Source: an uncultured Fretibacterium sp.
Lineage (GTDB): Bacteria; Synergistota; Synergistia; Synergistales; Aminobacteriaceae
Direction: 5' to 3'
DNA: 7,861 bases
Assembly (NCBI GenBank): GCA_937892105.1
Contig: CALAUZ010000176.1
Location: forward strand, 1 to 7,861
Positions 1 through 5,189 of the stretch are shown in pieces (the first letter of the stretch is position 1; the number at the start of each line of letters is the position of its first letter). Below the pieces are notes generated by a model. It saw only the letters and a program-made list of their open reading frames with translations, made no database searches and was not told the DNA's origin. A program made the translations under genes and the position numbers.

Positions 1-293
1 GCCTCGCCGTACTTGAACTGAAACTCTAAACAGACGTGCCGTGTTGGTGTTTCTGATGCAGAATAATAACGTCCGCCAGGAAGGTCTATTTCACCATTGT
101 CGTCCTCGTTCACAAAAAATGAGCGCGTCAGCTTCTTATACCCGATAACACTCACTAAGTCAGTATCCTCATAATCTGGAGCTTCAGGCGTAGTGTCCCA
201 TGAAGGATTGCCTTTTCCTATAGCCAGATACAAAGGGTGAGTGAGCAAATATTTAGCCAAAAATGTCCGTGCTGAATAAGTTAGAATCGCCAC
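1..293 (-). CDS. Phage protein following gpI, N-terminal 97 residues (partial, unidentified family)
   Basis: An open frame starts with GTG at 291-293 and continues without a stop through the left edge, so at least 97 residues are present and the C-terminus is missing. The G of the GTG is the last base of the gpI stop codon TAG. A near-perfect Shine-Dalgarno GAGGAGG lies 7 bases upstream, which makes this start convincing. The protein begins MAILTYSARTFLAKYL, followed by a PLYLAIGKG segment, an acidic stretch, and LPGGRYYSASETP. There is no signal peptide or clear membrane segment. In P2-like phages the gene after I encodes the tail fibre (H) or a fibre-linked protein, so a baseplate-to-fibre connector or fibre N-terminus is a reasonable inference from position. 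I do not recognise a named family from sequence alone. It is probably translationally coupled to gpI. Confidence 0.8.
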   Translation of the reverse strand, partial: MAILTYSARTFLAKYLLTHPLYLAIGKGNPSWDTTPEAPDYEDTDLVSVIGYKKLTRSFFVNEDDNGEIDLPGGRYYSASETPTRHVCLEFQFKYGE

Positions 294-1780
294 TATGATG
301 CCTCCTCAAAATAATCAAACCATGAGCTTGTTTCCCATGTTCCCGCACATGTTGGAGCTTTGTCCCACGTAGAATTGCCCCAAGTTCTGTGGCTGCTCCA
401 TTTCGCATATGGAGCTTCAGCCTCACTCCACTGCACAGAGGCTTTGTTGTCGCGAATAAAGCCCGGCGCAAAACGCGGAACGCCGAAAATCTCGCCCCAA
501 TTTCCGTGCTGCGTCCATGTGTAGAAGTCCCAGTATGGCTGAAGACTTGCGAGCATACTGACAACGCAAGATGTCCCTAAAGGCTGAGGCTTTATGCCGG
601 CGTTAATGTCCATGCCCCTCTGGAAGGAAAACTCAAAATCGCGGGGATACTTCTCGGAATCCCCCCATGAGAATTTTTCCCAGTTGTAAGGTATGAACCA
701 AGTAGCCGTGTTTTCACGTTCAAGGCCAGCGAGAATACCGCGCTCGAAGCTCTCAGCGCACAAAAGCTCCACATAAGGAGTTCCCCAGTTTCCGTGCTGT
801 GTCCACGTGTAAAAATCCCAGTAAGGCTGAAGGCTTGCAATCATGCCGATAACATAGAGCATTCCCAATGGCTGAGGTCTTACGTCAGCGTCAACACTGC
901 TTGTGTCCCGCTGGAAATCAAGCTCAAAATCACGGGAATACCTTTCAGAATCCTTCCATGAGAAATTGCCCCAGTTGTAAGGTATGAACCAAGTAGCCGT
1001 GCTTTCCCGCTGAAGGTCTGCGAGAATGCCACGTTCGAAGCTATTAACGTATACAAGTTCCCTGTAAGGAGTTCCGCCCCATATCGACATATCCCATAAC
1101 TGAGTGTCGCTGATAATGTTGAAACCATGAACAAAATCAATCCCCGCCGCAGGGTCATTCTCAAATACTGGCAGCGGTAATAAACCCCAGTCATGAAGCT
1201 CAATATTAGGGTGTCCCCAAATGCACTTGTCCCAGTAACATGTATGTTCCTTCATGTCTATCGGGATCGGCGCAACTATAAGGCTCAGGAGCTTTGAGCG
1301 TGCCGGCTTGGTGATTTCAACAACGCGAGTCAAAATCTCGTCTGTATCCGGGCCAAGAAAGTCCACGTTCAGATCATTGTCCTTGTAATGGCCGTAAACC
1401 TCGAAAGTGTGAGGCTTTGTGCCAATCTCGAACCATTCCTTTATAGTTGGAACAAACCCTAATTTTTCCAGCGCACTCTTTATTGCAGACTTTGTGCCTT
1501 TCCTGCGGTGGTATTTGATTGCGTCAAGGACTAATTCCTGCTTTGTCTCAATCGACAAATCAGGCTCGTAGAAATCTACATGCCATTGCCAGGCAAGTAG
1601 GTCAACCACATTTTCGGGCAGCTCTTTAATCCTCGATACAATAAAAGCCTCCCTGATACTTTGGGAGACTTTCTGCATTTGGGGGTCTGTTGCGCCGATT
1701 ATCGCCTTTATGTTCTTGTCGCCTGAGATTGACGGCGGTATTATGTCCCTCAGCGATAGGGCTTCAAGTTCCTTAGCCAT
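293..1780 (-). CDS. I: Tail protein I (P2 gpI family) with a long Trp-rich repeat extension
   Basis: A 495-residue baseplate protein. About residues 1-180 match the P2 gpI / Tail_P2_I pattern: an RDIIPPSI-like beginning, a VDLLAWQWHVDFY motif, and a helical YHRRKGTKSAIKSALEKLGF stretch. Family members are usually near 180-220 residues, so some 300 residues are extra. The extension holds 23 tryptophans and two tandem units (residues 236-332 and 333-428), each with WFIPYNW and ending YWDFYTWTQHGNW. It closes with a further Trp-rich tail. gpI normally sits at the wedge periphery where fibres attach, so the extension may be a fibre-like, adhesin or fibre-docking module (inference). ATG 1780 is preferred over the longer TTG 1795 because a G-run (GGGGGG) lies about 8 bases upstream. 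It overlaps the end of gpJ by 8 bases. Confidence 0.85.
   Translation of the reverse strand: MAKELEALSLRDIIPPSISGDKNIKAIIGATDPQMQKVSQSIREAFIVSRIKELPENVVDLLAWQWHVDFYEPDLSIETKQELVLDAIKYHRRKGTKSAIKSALEKLGFVPTIKEWFEIGTKPHTFEVYGHYKDNDLNVDFLGPDTDEILTRVVEITKPARSKLLSLIVAPIPIDMKEHTCYWDKCIWGHPNIELHDWGLLPLPVFENDPAAGIDFVHGFNIISDTQLWDMSIWGGTPYRELVYVNSFERGILADLQRESTATWFIPYNWGNFSWKDSERYSRDFELDFQRDTSSVDADVRPQPLGMLYVIGMIASLQPYWDFYTWTQHGNWGTPYVELLCAESFERGILAGLERENTATWFIPYNWEKFSWGDSEKYPRDFEFSFQRGMDINAGIKPQPLGTSCVVSMLASLQPYWDFYTWTQHGNWGEIFGVPRFAPGFIRDNKASVQWSEAEAPYAKWSSHRTWGNSTWDKAPTCAGTWETSSWFDYFEEAS
301..307 (-). promoter_or_regulatory. Shine-Dalgarno site for the left-edge gene
   Basis: GAGGAGG on the minus strand, within the last codons of gpI, 7 bases before the GTG at 293. 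It is the main evidence that a coding region starts here, since the gene has no stop inside the window. Confidence 0.75.
497..784 (-). repeat. Tandem repeat unit 2 in gpI extension (96 codons)
   Basis: Unit 2 begins GTPYVEL and ends with the same YWDFYTWTQHGNW block as unit 1. One codon is missing relative to unit 1, in the segment before PQPLG. The unit is followed by WGEIFG, where the repeat pattern breaks into the unique Trp-rich C-terminus. Confidence 0.85.
785..1075 (-). repeat. Tandem repeat unit 1 in gpI extension (97 codons)
   Basis: Unit 1 runs in protein terms from GTPYREL to the Trp of TQHGNW. It is adjacent to unit 2, and about two thirds of residues are identical by eye. Sub-blocks such as the WFIPYNW codons recur exactly 291 bases apart (681 and 972 on the plus strand), including several shared synonymous positions, which suggests a fairly recent internal duplication. 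Confidence 0.85.
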
Positions 1781-2921
1781 CTTCAAGCCCCCCAAACGTT
1801 ATTGTTGTTGACGTTGGCACTGCAAGCTCTGAGGCTTTAAACACCGTGAACGCGGGGGATGTTATTTCTGTGCGTTTTGCACCAGCGGCTATCATTCTGT
1901 GATTCAGCTCTGAGGGGTTAATGTCGCGTCCCAGCTTTGAGCGTTGCCATGTTACCCACTCACGCGCCGATGCCCCGATTGCCGCCTGTAATTGCTCAGA
2001 CTGCGTAGCCTTTGAGCGGTCAATGTAGTACGTTACGTTGAGTGTGTAATCCACGACTGTAGGAGCATGGACACTCACGCTGTCGGTCAATGGCCTCACA
2101 TTGTCAGCATTGCACTTCTCCAGCACAGCCGCAAGTATCTCCTCAGACGGCAATTCTCCACCCGTCATCAGCGGGTAAATCTCAACATAGCCAGGCTCAA
2201 TATCCGGCGGCCCGACAACTGCAACATCAACAATATCACTATGTGCTGACCGTGCGTAGTACTCATAAGCCCCGCGAGGCCCGGCAACGCTGAAACTTTC
2301 GGGAGATATCTGTATGCGCTCCCTGTAATTCTCGTCATTCTCCCTGTCAGTTCCTCCGTATGAAGCTGTAGTGTTAGTTACTGACATCTCATACGGAAAT
2401 GGGTCAACAAGCCGGCGAATTTGTCCTGCAACAAAACCGTTGCCTTGTATCCCTGTAACCGTGCATTGTGCCGTAACCATAGCTTCGGTGCTTCCGATTG
2501 CAACATCAACAGCCTGCATAGTCTCGAACAATATATTTCCCCCGCCTGGTGATACCCTCGTTCCGGCAGGTATTGTGATTACTGTGGGTTGAGCCTCCGA
2601 CAGCGTGAACTTCAGAGTTGTCATCGCTGGTGATGCCTCAAGCCTCGTTACTCCCAGTAATGCCCCTATATGGTCAAGGTAATCACCCTCAGCATAGGCC
2701 AGCAAATTCTGTTTGGCCGCGTAATCTATGAGGCTTCTCTGATGTATGACTATGAGGATTAGGGCTTCAAGGAACAAGCGTATCGGGTCTCCTTTTGCCA
2801 AAGTCCGGCCTGTGAATGTCTCGTAGAACGTTATAATCTCGCCTTCGGTTTCATCGGCTGACTTATCCGCAAAAACTATGTCTTCAAGTCCCGGAAACAA
2901 ATCACTCTTCAAGAATCTCAA
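1773..2921 (-). CDS. J: Baseplate assembly protein J (P2 gpJ / Mu gp47 family)
   Basis: A baseplate wedge protein of up to 382 residues that joins gpW and gpI around the hub. Family marks are the N-terminal LFPGLEDIVFADKS, a helical RSLIDYAAKQNLLAYAEGDYLDHIGALLGV segment (about 62-91), a beta region with TIPAGTRVSPGG (about 116-128), the GGTDRENDENYRERI motif (189-203), PRGAYEYYAR (215-224) and C-terminal GRDINPSELNHRMIAAG (331-347). The length is normal for the family. The start is uncertain because no ATG is available. TTG 2921 has a GAGGA directly adjacent, too close for ideal initiation. TTG 2912 places that element about 9 bases away, and TTG 2898-2900 follows the gpW stop. Depending on the choice, the gene overlaps gpW by up to 20 bases, which implies coupled translation. 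Confidence 0.92.
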   Translation of the reverse strand: MRFLKSDLFPGLEDIVFADKSADETEGEIITFYETFTGRTLAKGDPIRLFLEALILIVIHQRSLIDYAAKQNLLAYAEGDYLDHIGALLGVTRLEASPAMTTLKFTLSEAQPTVITIPAGTRVSPGGGNILFETMQAVDVAIGSTEAMVTAQCTVTGIQGNGFVAGQIRRLVDPFPYEMSVTNTTASYGGTDRENDENYRERIQISPESFSVAGPRGAYEYYARSAHSDIVDVAVVGPPDIEPGYVEIYPLMTGGELPSEEILAAVLEKCNADNVRPLTDSVSVHAPTVVDYTLNVTYYIDRSKATQSEQLQAAIGASAREWVTWQRSKLGRDINPSELNHRMIAAGAKRTEITSPAFTVFKASELAVPTSTTITFGGLEDG

Positions 2922-3213
2922 TCCTCACTTTCACTGCAAGTTTGCCGTCATTGTTGCCCTCAAATGTTACCTTCCTTACTCTGCATCGCGGCTCATACTT
3001 TCTCACGGCCTGTATGATTCCAGCCTGTATTGCTGCCATTGCCTTTGGTGTCGGGCGGTCAAGAATTTCCGTGTCAACACCGAACAGCCTGTCCATCGGT
3101 ACGCTGTATTTAGGCGTTGTGCATATTGTCCTTACGTTCTGGATTATTTCCTCCGTTACTGTGTCAGGTGCAAAATTTATCTCTTCCTGCGAGGCCGTTA
3201 TATCAATTTCCAT
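2902..3213 (-). CDS. W: Baseplate protein W (gpW / T4 gp25-like)
   Basis: A 103-residue member of the GPW/gp25 family, a core wedge protein that contacts the first sheath ring and nucleates sheath assembly. The family signature EPR is present at residues 74-76 (YEPRCRV). It is preceded by the typical IQNVRTICTTPKYSVPMDRLFG segment (about 24-45) and followed by the two beta strands VRKVTFEG and LAVKVRIEIL. Length is typical. ATG 3213 has a GAGGTG Shine-Dalgarno 7-8 bases upstream and overlaps the gpU end by 11 bases. The 3' end overlaps gpJ. Confidence 0.92.
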   Translation of the reverse strand: MEIDITASQEEINFAPDTVTEEIIQNVRTICTTPKYSVPMDRLFGVDTEILDRPTPKAMAAIQAGIIQAVRKYEPRCRVRKVTFEGNNDGKLAVKVRIEILEE

Positions 3214-3613
3214 TCGCTGACACCTCGATATATTCTTTCAGCTTGAGTGAGACCTCCACAGCTATTGCCGTGCCGTGATTGTCGATAATCTCATAGTTCT
3301 CACCGATACTCTCAAGCACCCACAGACCATCGCCCTGCGGTTCACCCTCAAGAATAAAGGGCAGAGCTTCGTGGTTGTTCAGAATGTCATGAAGGGTAGA
3401 CAGCTCCTCTTTGGGATTTACTCCAAGTCCTGCGTCCAATCTGATATTGAGGCTTGCTGTTGAGGCTGAAAGACCGCTGAACTCTAGTAGTCCCTTGCGC
3501 CCGTGTATCGCGTGTTCGGAATATTTCGCACTCCTCTGTATCTGGAAGTCCCGGAAGGTTCGTATTCTGTCAGAAGACACCTCGAATACCACATCACCGA
3601 ATGAGCCAATCAC
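3203..3613 (-). CDS. U: Phage tail protein U (P2 gpU family)
   Basis: A 136-residue protein of the P2 gpU family, linked to tail completion in P2. It begins (V/M)IGSFGDVVFEVSSDRIRTF and carries the conserved HGRKGLLEF block, the RLDAGLGVNPKEEL motif, an EALPFILEGEPQGDGLWVLESI stretch, and ends with KLKEYI. GTG 3613 is chosen because a perfect AGGAGG lies 6 bases upstream, inside the PAAR stop region, and because the family begins at this IGSFGD. A longer reading from ATG 3667 would add 18 basic residues out of frame over the PAAR gene and has no family support. In P2, U lies near T and D. Here it lies between PAAR and W. Confidence 0.88.
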   Translation of the reverse strand: MIGSFGDVVFEVSSDRIRTFRDFQIQRSAKYSEHAIHGRKGLLEFSGLSASTASLNIRLDAGLGVNPKEELSTLHDILNNHEALPFILEGEPQGDGLWVLESIGENYEIIDNHGTAIAVEVSLKLKEYIEVSANGN

Positions 3614-3615
3614 GT

Positions 3616-3918
3616 CTATCCTCCTGCGAAAACATTCCCGCTTCCTGTTGCGACACTTGAGCCGCAATCTACAGGGTCGCCAATTCTTCCGAGCTGTTTG
3701 CCGTTGACGTATACACTTGCACTTCCGGCCCTGAGACTTCCATCATGGCAACCATGAGGGCATAGAGGGTGCGTGCAGCAGTGTGTTGCCCATGAGTCGC
3801 CCTGCCTGTGTGCGGGAATACCATTGACATTGACGTTCGGACTGCCTTCGGTACTGTTGCGTGGCGGCCAGCATTCATGCCCTGTGCATGTATCGCCTTT
3901 TCGTGTTACTGGGGGCAT
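3616..3918 (-). CDS. PAAR-domain spike-tip protein
   Basis: A 100-residue PAAR protein, expected to cap the gpV trimer as a sharp metal-bound cone. The fold's repeats are visible: MPPVTRKGDTCTGHECWPP, NVNVNGIPAHRQGD (about 28-41), a Cys/His-rich centre (H46, C47, C48, H50, C53, H55, C57, H58), VYVNGKQLGRIGDPVDCG (69-86) and the terminal SGNVFAGG. The His/Cys residues are candidate metal ligands. ATG 3918 is chosen over the upstream ATG 3960 because AGGAGT lies 7 bases before it and family members begin MPP. It is the first tail gene after the hicAB interruption and lies 2 bases before gpU. Confidence 0.93.
   Translation of the reverse strand: MPPVTRKGDTCTGHECWPPRNSTEGSPNVNVNGIPAHRQGDSWATHCCTHPLCPHGCHDGSLRAGSASVYVNGKQLGRIGDPVDCGSSVATGSGNVFAGG
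3620..3625 (-). promoter_or_regulatory. Shine-Dalgarno site deciding the gpU start
   Basis: AGGAGG on the minus strand, 6 bases before GTG 3613 and overlapping the last codons and stop of the PAAR gene. It supports the short gpU form and couples gpU translation to PAAR. Confidence 0.8.
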
Positions 3919-3925
3919 TATTATT

Positions 3926-3931
3926 ACTCCT
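3926..3931 (-). promoter_or_regulatory. Shine-Dalgarno site deciding the PAAR start
   Basis: AGGAGT on the minus strand, 7 bases before ATG 3918. The longer reading from ATG 3960 has no such site and would add residues unlike the family. Confidence 0.7.
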
Positions 3932-3939
3932 AATCTATG

Positions 3940-3968
3940 TTGTAACAAATAATAATTCATGTTAAAAT
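3940..3968 (+). promoter_or_regulatory. Candidate hicAB promoter with overlapping operator-like symmetry
   Basis: A -35-like TTGTAA (3940-3945) and a -10-like TAAAAT (3963-3968) are separated by 17 bases. The -35 overlaps a small palindrome, TTGT-A-ACAA (3940-3948), and the inverted pair TAACA (3943-3947) / TGTTA (3960-3964) brackets the spacer. HicB antitoxins commonly bind such repeats to autoregulate the operon, so this is a plausible HicB operator. The region is AT-rich and matches of this quality can occur by chance. Confidence 0.4.
3953..3959. repeat. 7-bp direct repeat flanking hicAB, left copy
   Basis: TAATTCA, identical to the copy at 4738-4744 at the other end of the cassette. It may be a footprint of insertion or recombination, but a 7-base match in AT-rich sequence can arise by chance. 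Confidence 0.3.
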
Positions 3969-4207
3969 ATAGTTATTCCAACGAAAGAGAAGTGAAGTTC
4001 ATAAAAGAAATACCAGTCAGAAGCTACTCCTCATACGAGATGATAAAGATAATTGAAGCAGACGGCTGGCAACTAAAAAACACAAAGGGAGATCATTACC
4101 ACTTCATACATCCAACGAAACCCGGCAAGGTAACGATAACGCACCCGGTAAAGACTCTCCCCAAAAAACGCGTTGCAAGTATTCTAAAACAGGCGGGACT
4201 CAGATGA
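3959..4207 (+). CDS. hicA: HicA family mRNA interferase toxin
   Basis: The toxin of a type II hicAB module. HicA is a small double-stranded-RNA-binding-fold RNase that cleaves mRNA in the cytoplasm and is neutralised by HicB. The family core is clear: SSYEMIKIIEADGWQL (24-39 of the longest reading), KGDHYHFIHPTKPGKVTITHP (43-63), and LPKKRVASILKQAGL (67-81). His46 of GDHYHF is the probable catalytic histidine. The full frame from ATG 3959 is 82 residues, above the usual 58-70, and that ATG has no Shine-Dalgarno and lies upstream of the candidate -10. GTG 3992 (71 residues) or ATG 4040 (55 residues) may be the real start. The gene is antisense to the tail operon and is followed by hicB after 48 bases. 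Confidence 0.88.
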   Translation: MLKYSYSNEREVKFIKEIPVRSYSSYEMIKIIEADGWQLKNTKGDHYHFIHPTKPGKVTITHPVKTLPKKRVASILKQAGLR

Positions 4208-4226
4208 AAGGGTTCCGCTCCCTTTT
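4207..4226 (+). terminator. Small hairpin between hicA and hicB (possible attenuator)
   Basis: AAAGGG (4207-4212) and CCCTTT (4220-4225) form a 6-bp stem around the 7-base loop TTCCGCT, ending in a short T-run (TTTT) and then AA. It begins within the hicA stop codon and ends 15 bases before the hicB Shine-Dalgarno. It could be a weak terminator, attenuator or mRNA stabiliser that sets the toxin to antitoxin ratio. The T-run is short, so strong termination is unlikely. Confidence 0.4.
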
Positions 4227-4240
4227 AAGGATTTTAACAT

Positions 4241-4248
4241 AAGGAGAG
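4241..4248 (+). promoter_or_regulatory. Strong Shine-Dalgarno of hicB
   Basis: AAGGAGAG ends 7 bases before ATG 4256. It is much stronger than anything in front of hicA, consistent with more translation of antitoxin than toxin. Confidence 0.75.
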
Positions 4249-4255
4249 TGTTATC

Positions 4256-4696
4256 ATGTCAGGTACAAAAGACTACTACGTATATCCTGCCGTATTCGAC
4301 TATGCTGATGATGGAATAACCATTGATTTCCCAGACTTGCCAGGCTGTATGCCTTGTGCCTTCTCGACTGAAGAAGCTATGAAGAATGCCCGTGAAGCTA
4401 TGGGACTTCACCTGTACAACATGGAAGATGACGGTGATGAAATCCCTGAACCTTCAAACATACTCAGCATTCCTCATGACGCAAATCAAGCCGTAGTACT
4501 CGTTGATGTTTCAATGCCGTCTTTCCGTGAACGTATGCGCAATAAAAACATTAACAAAATGTGTACCGTTCCAGCTTGGCTGGTGAAGGAAGCAGAGACA
4601 CAGCATTTCAGCTTTTCACAGATACTTCAAGAGGGCTTGATGGAGAGGCTTGGTATTACTACACGCAAGGCCAAGCGTAAAACTCTCTACCGTTAG
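4256..4696 (+). CDS. hicB: HicB family antitoxin with C-terminal ribbon-helix-helix-like domain
   Basis: A 146-residue antitoxin that binds and blocks HicA and probably represses its own operon. Residues about 7-68 form the HicB N-terminal (partial RNase H-like) domain: YYVYPAVFDYADDGITIDFPDLPGCMPCAFSTEEAMKNAREAMGLHL is the standard signature, ending in the PEPS motif (64-67). The C-terminal part, around VPAWLVKEAETQHFSFSQILQEGLMERLGI (105-134), matches the ribbon-helix-helix type of HicB DNA-binding tail and is followed by a basic end (RKAKRKTLYR). Length is normal and the gene looks intact. It is antisense to the phage operon and convergent with the end of gpV, 40 bases away. Confidence 0.92.
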   Translation: MSGTKDYYVYPAVFDYADDGITIDFPDLPGCMPCAFSTEEAMKNAREAMGLHLYNMEDDGDEIPEPSNILSIPHDANQAVVLVDVSMPSFRERMRNKNINKMCTVPAWLVKEAETQHFSFSQILQEGLMERLGITTRKAKRKTLYR

Positions 4697-4705
4697 CATA
4701 ATATC

Positions 4706-4735
4706 AGGCCGTGAGGACTAACATTCTTGCGGCCT
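4706..4735 (+). terminator. Hairpin after hicB, asymmetric between strands
   Basis: On the plus-strand RNA, 4706-4717 pairs with 4724-4735 as a 12-bp stem with a 6-base loop (CTAACA). The six outer pairs are AGGCCG/CGGCCT and three inner pairs are G-U wobbles. There is no real T-run after it (TCTAATTC), so it is a candidate rather than a classic intrinsic terminator. On the minus strand the wobble pairs become A/C mismatches, leaving a much weaker structure, so read-through of the tail operon would be favoured. Confidence 0.45.
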
Positions 4736-4736
4736 T

Positions 4737-5189
4737 CTAATTCAAGTCTATTTGTGATGCCTGATGTTTCATATTTCCGTCTGCAATAATAGTTATGTTG
4801 CCCTTCGCATGTATCTCTATATCCCCCTTACAATCTATCTTCAGCAATTTGTTCTTTCTGTCGTATAAAATCTCTGTACCGTCATTAAACGTGGTTTTAC
4901 GAATGTCTGCATCTCCTGTGGGCGGTTTGTTCGTGTCGTCATAGATTGAGCAAATCACTACACCCGCTTCAAGGCCGTTGCCCATCATGTTGCAATAAAC
5001 ATGTTCCCCAATATCCAGGAGGCATTCGTCCCGATTCTTCTTTGAGTTTGCAACCGCAACAGGAATCCACGATGACACCAAATCACCCTTGTCCGGAAAC
5101 TGTATACGTGCCATGTGCCTCTTAGGGTCATAGTCTGAAACATACCCAAAACGGCCATGCGCACCAGCTTCTGTGCTGTTCTCTGTCAT
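4737..5189 (-). CDS. V: Baseplate assembly protein V, short spike form (gpV / gp5-OB family)
   Basis: A 150-residue central spike protein. The N-terminal OB-fold (about 11-90) is marked by GRFGYVSDYDPKRHMARIQFPDKGDLVSSWIPVA and ECLLDIGEHVYCNMMGNGLEAGVVICSIYDDTNKPP. A short repetitive beta stretch follows (GTEILYD, LLKIDCKG, DIEIHAKG, NITIIADG, NMKHQASQIDLN), expected to wind as a trimeric beta-helix. P2 gpV is about 210 residues and ends in a metal-binding apex. That apex seems absent here, and a separate PAAR protein is encoded downstream to supply a tip. ATG 5189 overlaps the gpD stop (ATGA), with a GGAAGG element upstream. gpV is the last tail gene before the hicAB interruption. Confidence 0.88.
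   Translation of the reverse strand: MTENSTEAGAHGRFGYVSDYDPKRHMARIQFPDKGDLVSSWIPVAVANSKKNRDECLLDIGEHVYCNMMGNGLEAGVVICSIYDDTNKPPTGDADIRKTTFNDGTEILYDRKNKLLKIDCKGDIEIHAKGNITIIADGNMKHQASQIDLN
4738..4744. repeat. 7-bp direct repeat flanking hicAB, right copy
   Basis: TAATTCA, overlapping the last codons of gpV. It pairs with 3953-3959, so the two copies bracket the complete hicAB unit. Confidence 0.3.

Noticed and set aside
253..564. Minus-strand frame of 103 codons over the end of gpI and start of the next gene
   Set aside because: It lies out of frame over gpI, whose family match and repeats are clear, and has no ribosome site or recognisable motif.
592..1203. Two further minus-strand frames (592-840 and 880-1203) over the gpI repeats
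   Set aside because: They resemble one another only because they read the same DNA repeats in another frame; the gpI frame carries the conserved protein pattern.
2878..3246. Plus-strand frames opposite gpW (122 and 92 codons)
   Set aside because: They are antisense to gpW and gpU, which have clear family motifs. The Cys/Tyr-rich composition is typical of a complement frame.
3203..3667. Longer gpU reading from ATG 3667
   Set aside because: The extra 18 residues come from an alternative frame of PAAR, and AGGAGG in front of GTG 3613 with the family start IGSFGD decides for the short form.
3616..3960. Longer PAAR reading from ATG 3960
   Set aside because: The upstream 14 codons do not look like the family and AGGAGT precedes ATG 3918, so the short form is preferred.
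4208..4255. A separate hicB promoter in the gap, using TAACAT (4235-4240) as -10
   Set aside because: No acceptable -35 lies at the right distance, so the support is too weak to list.
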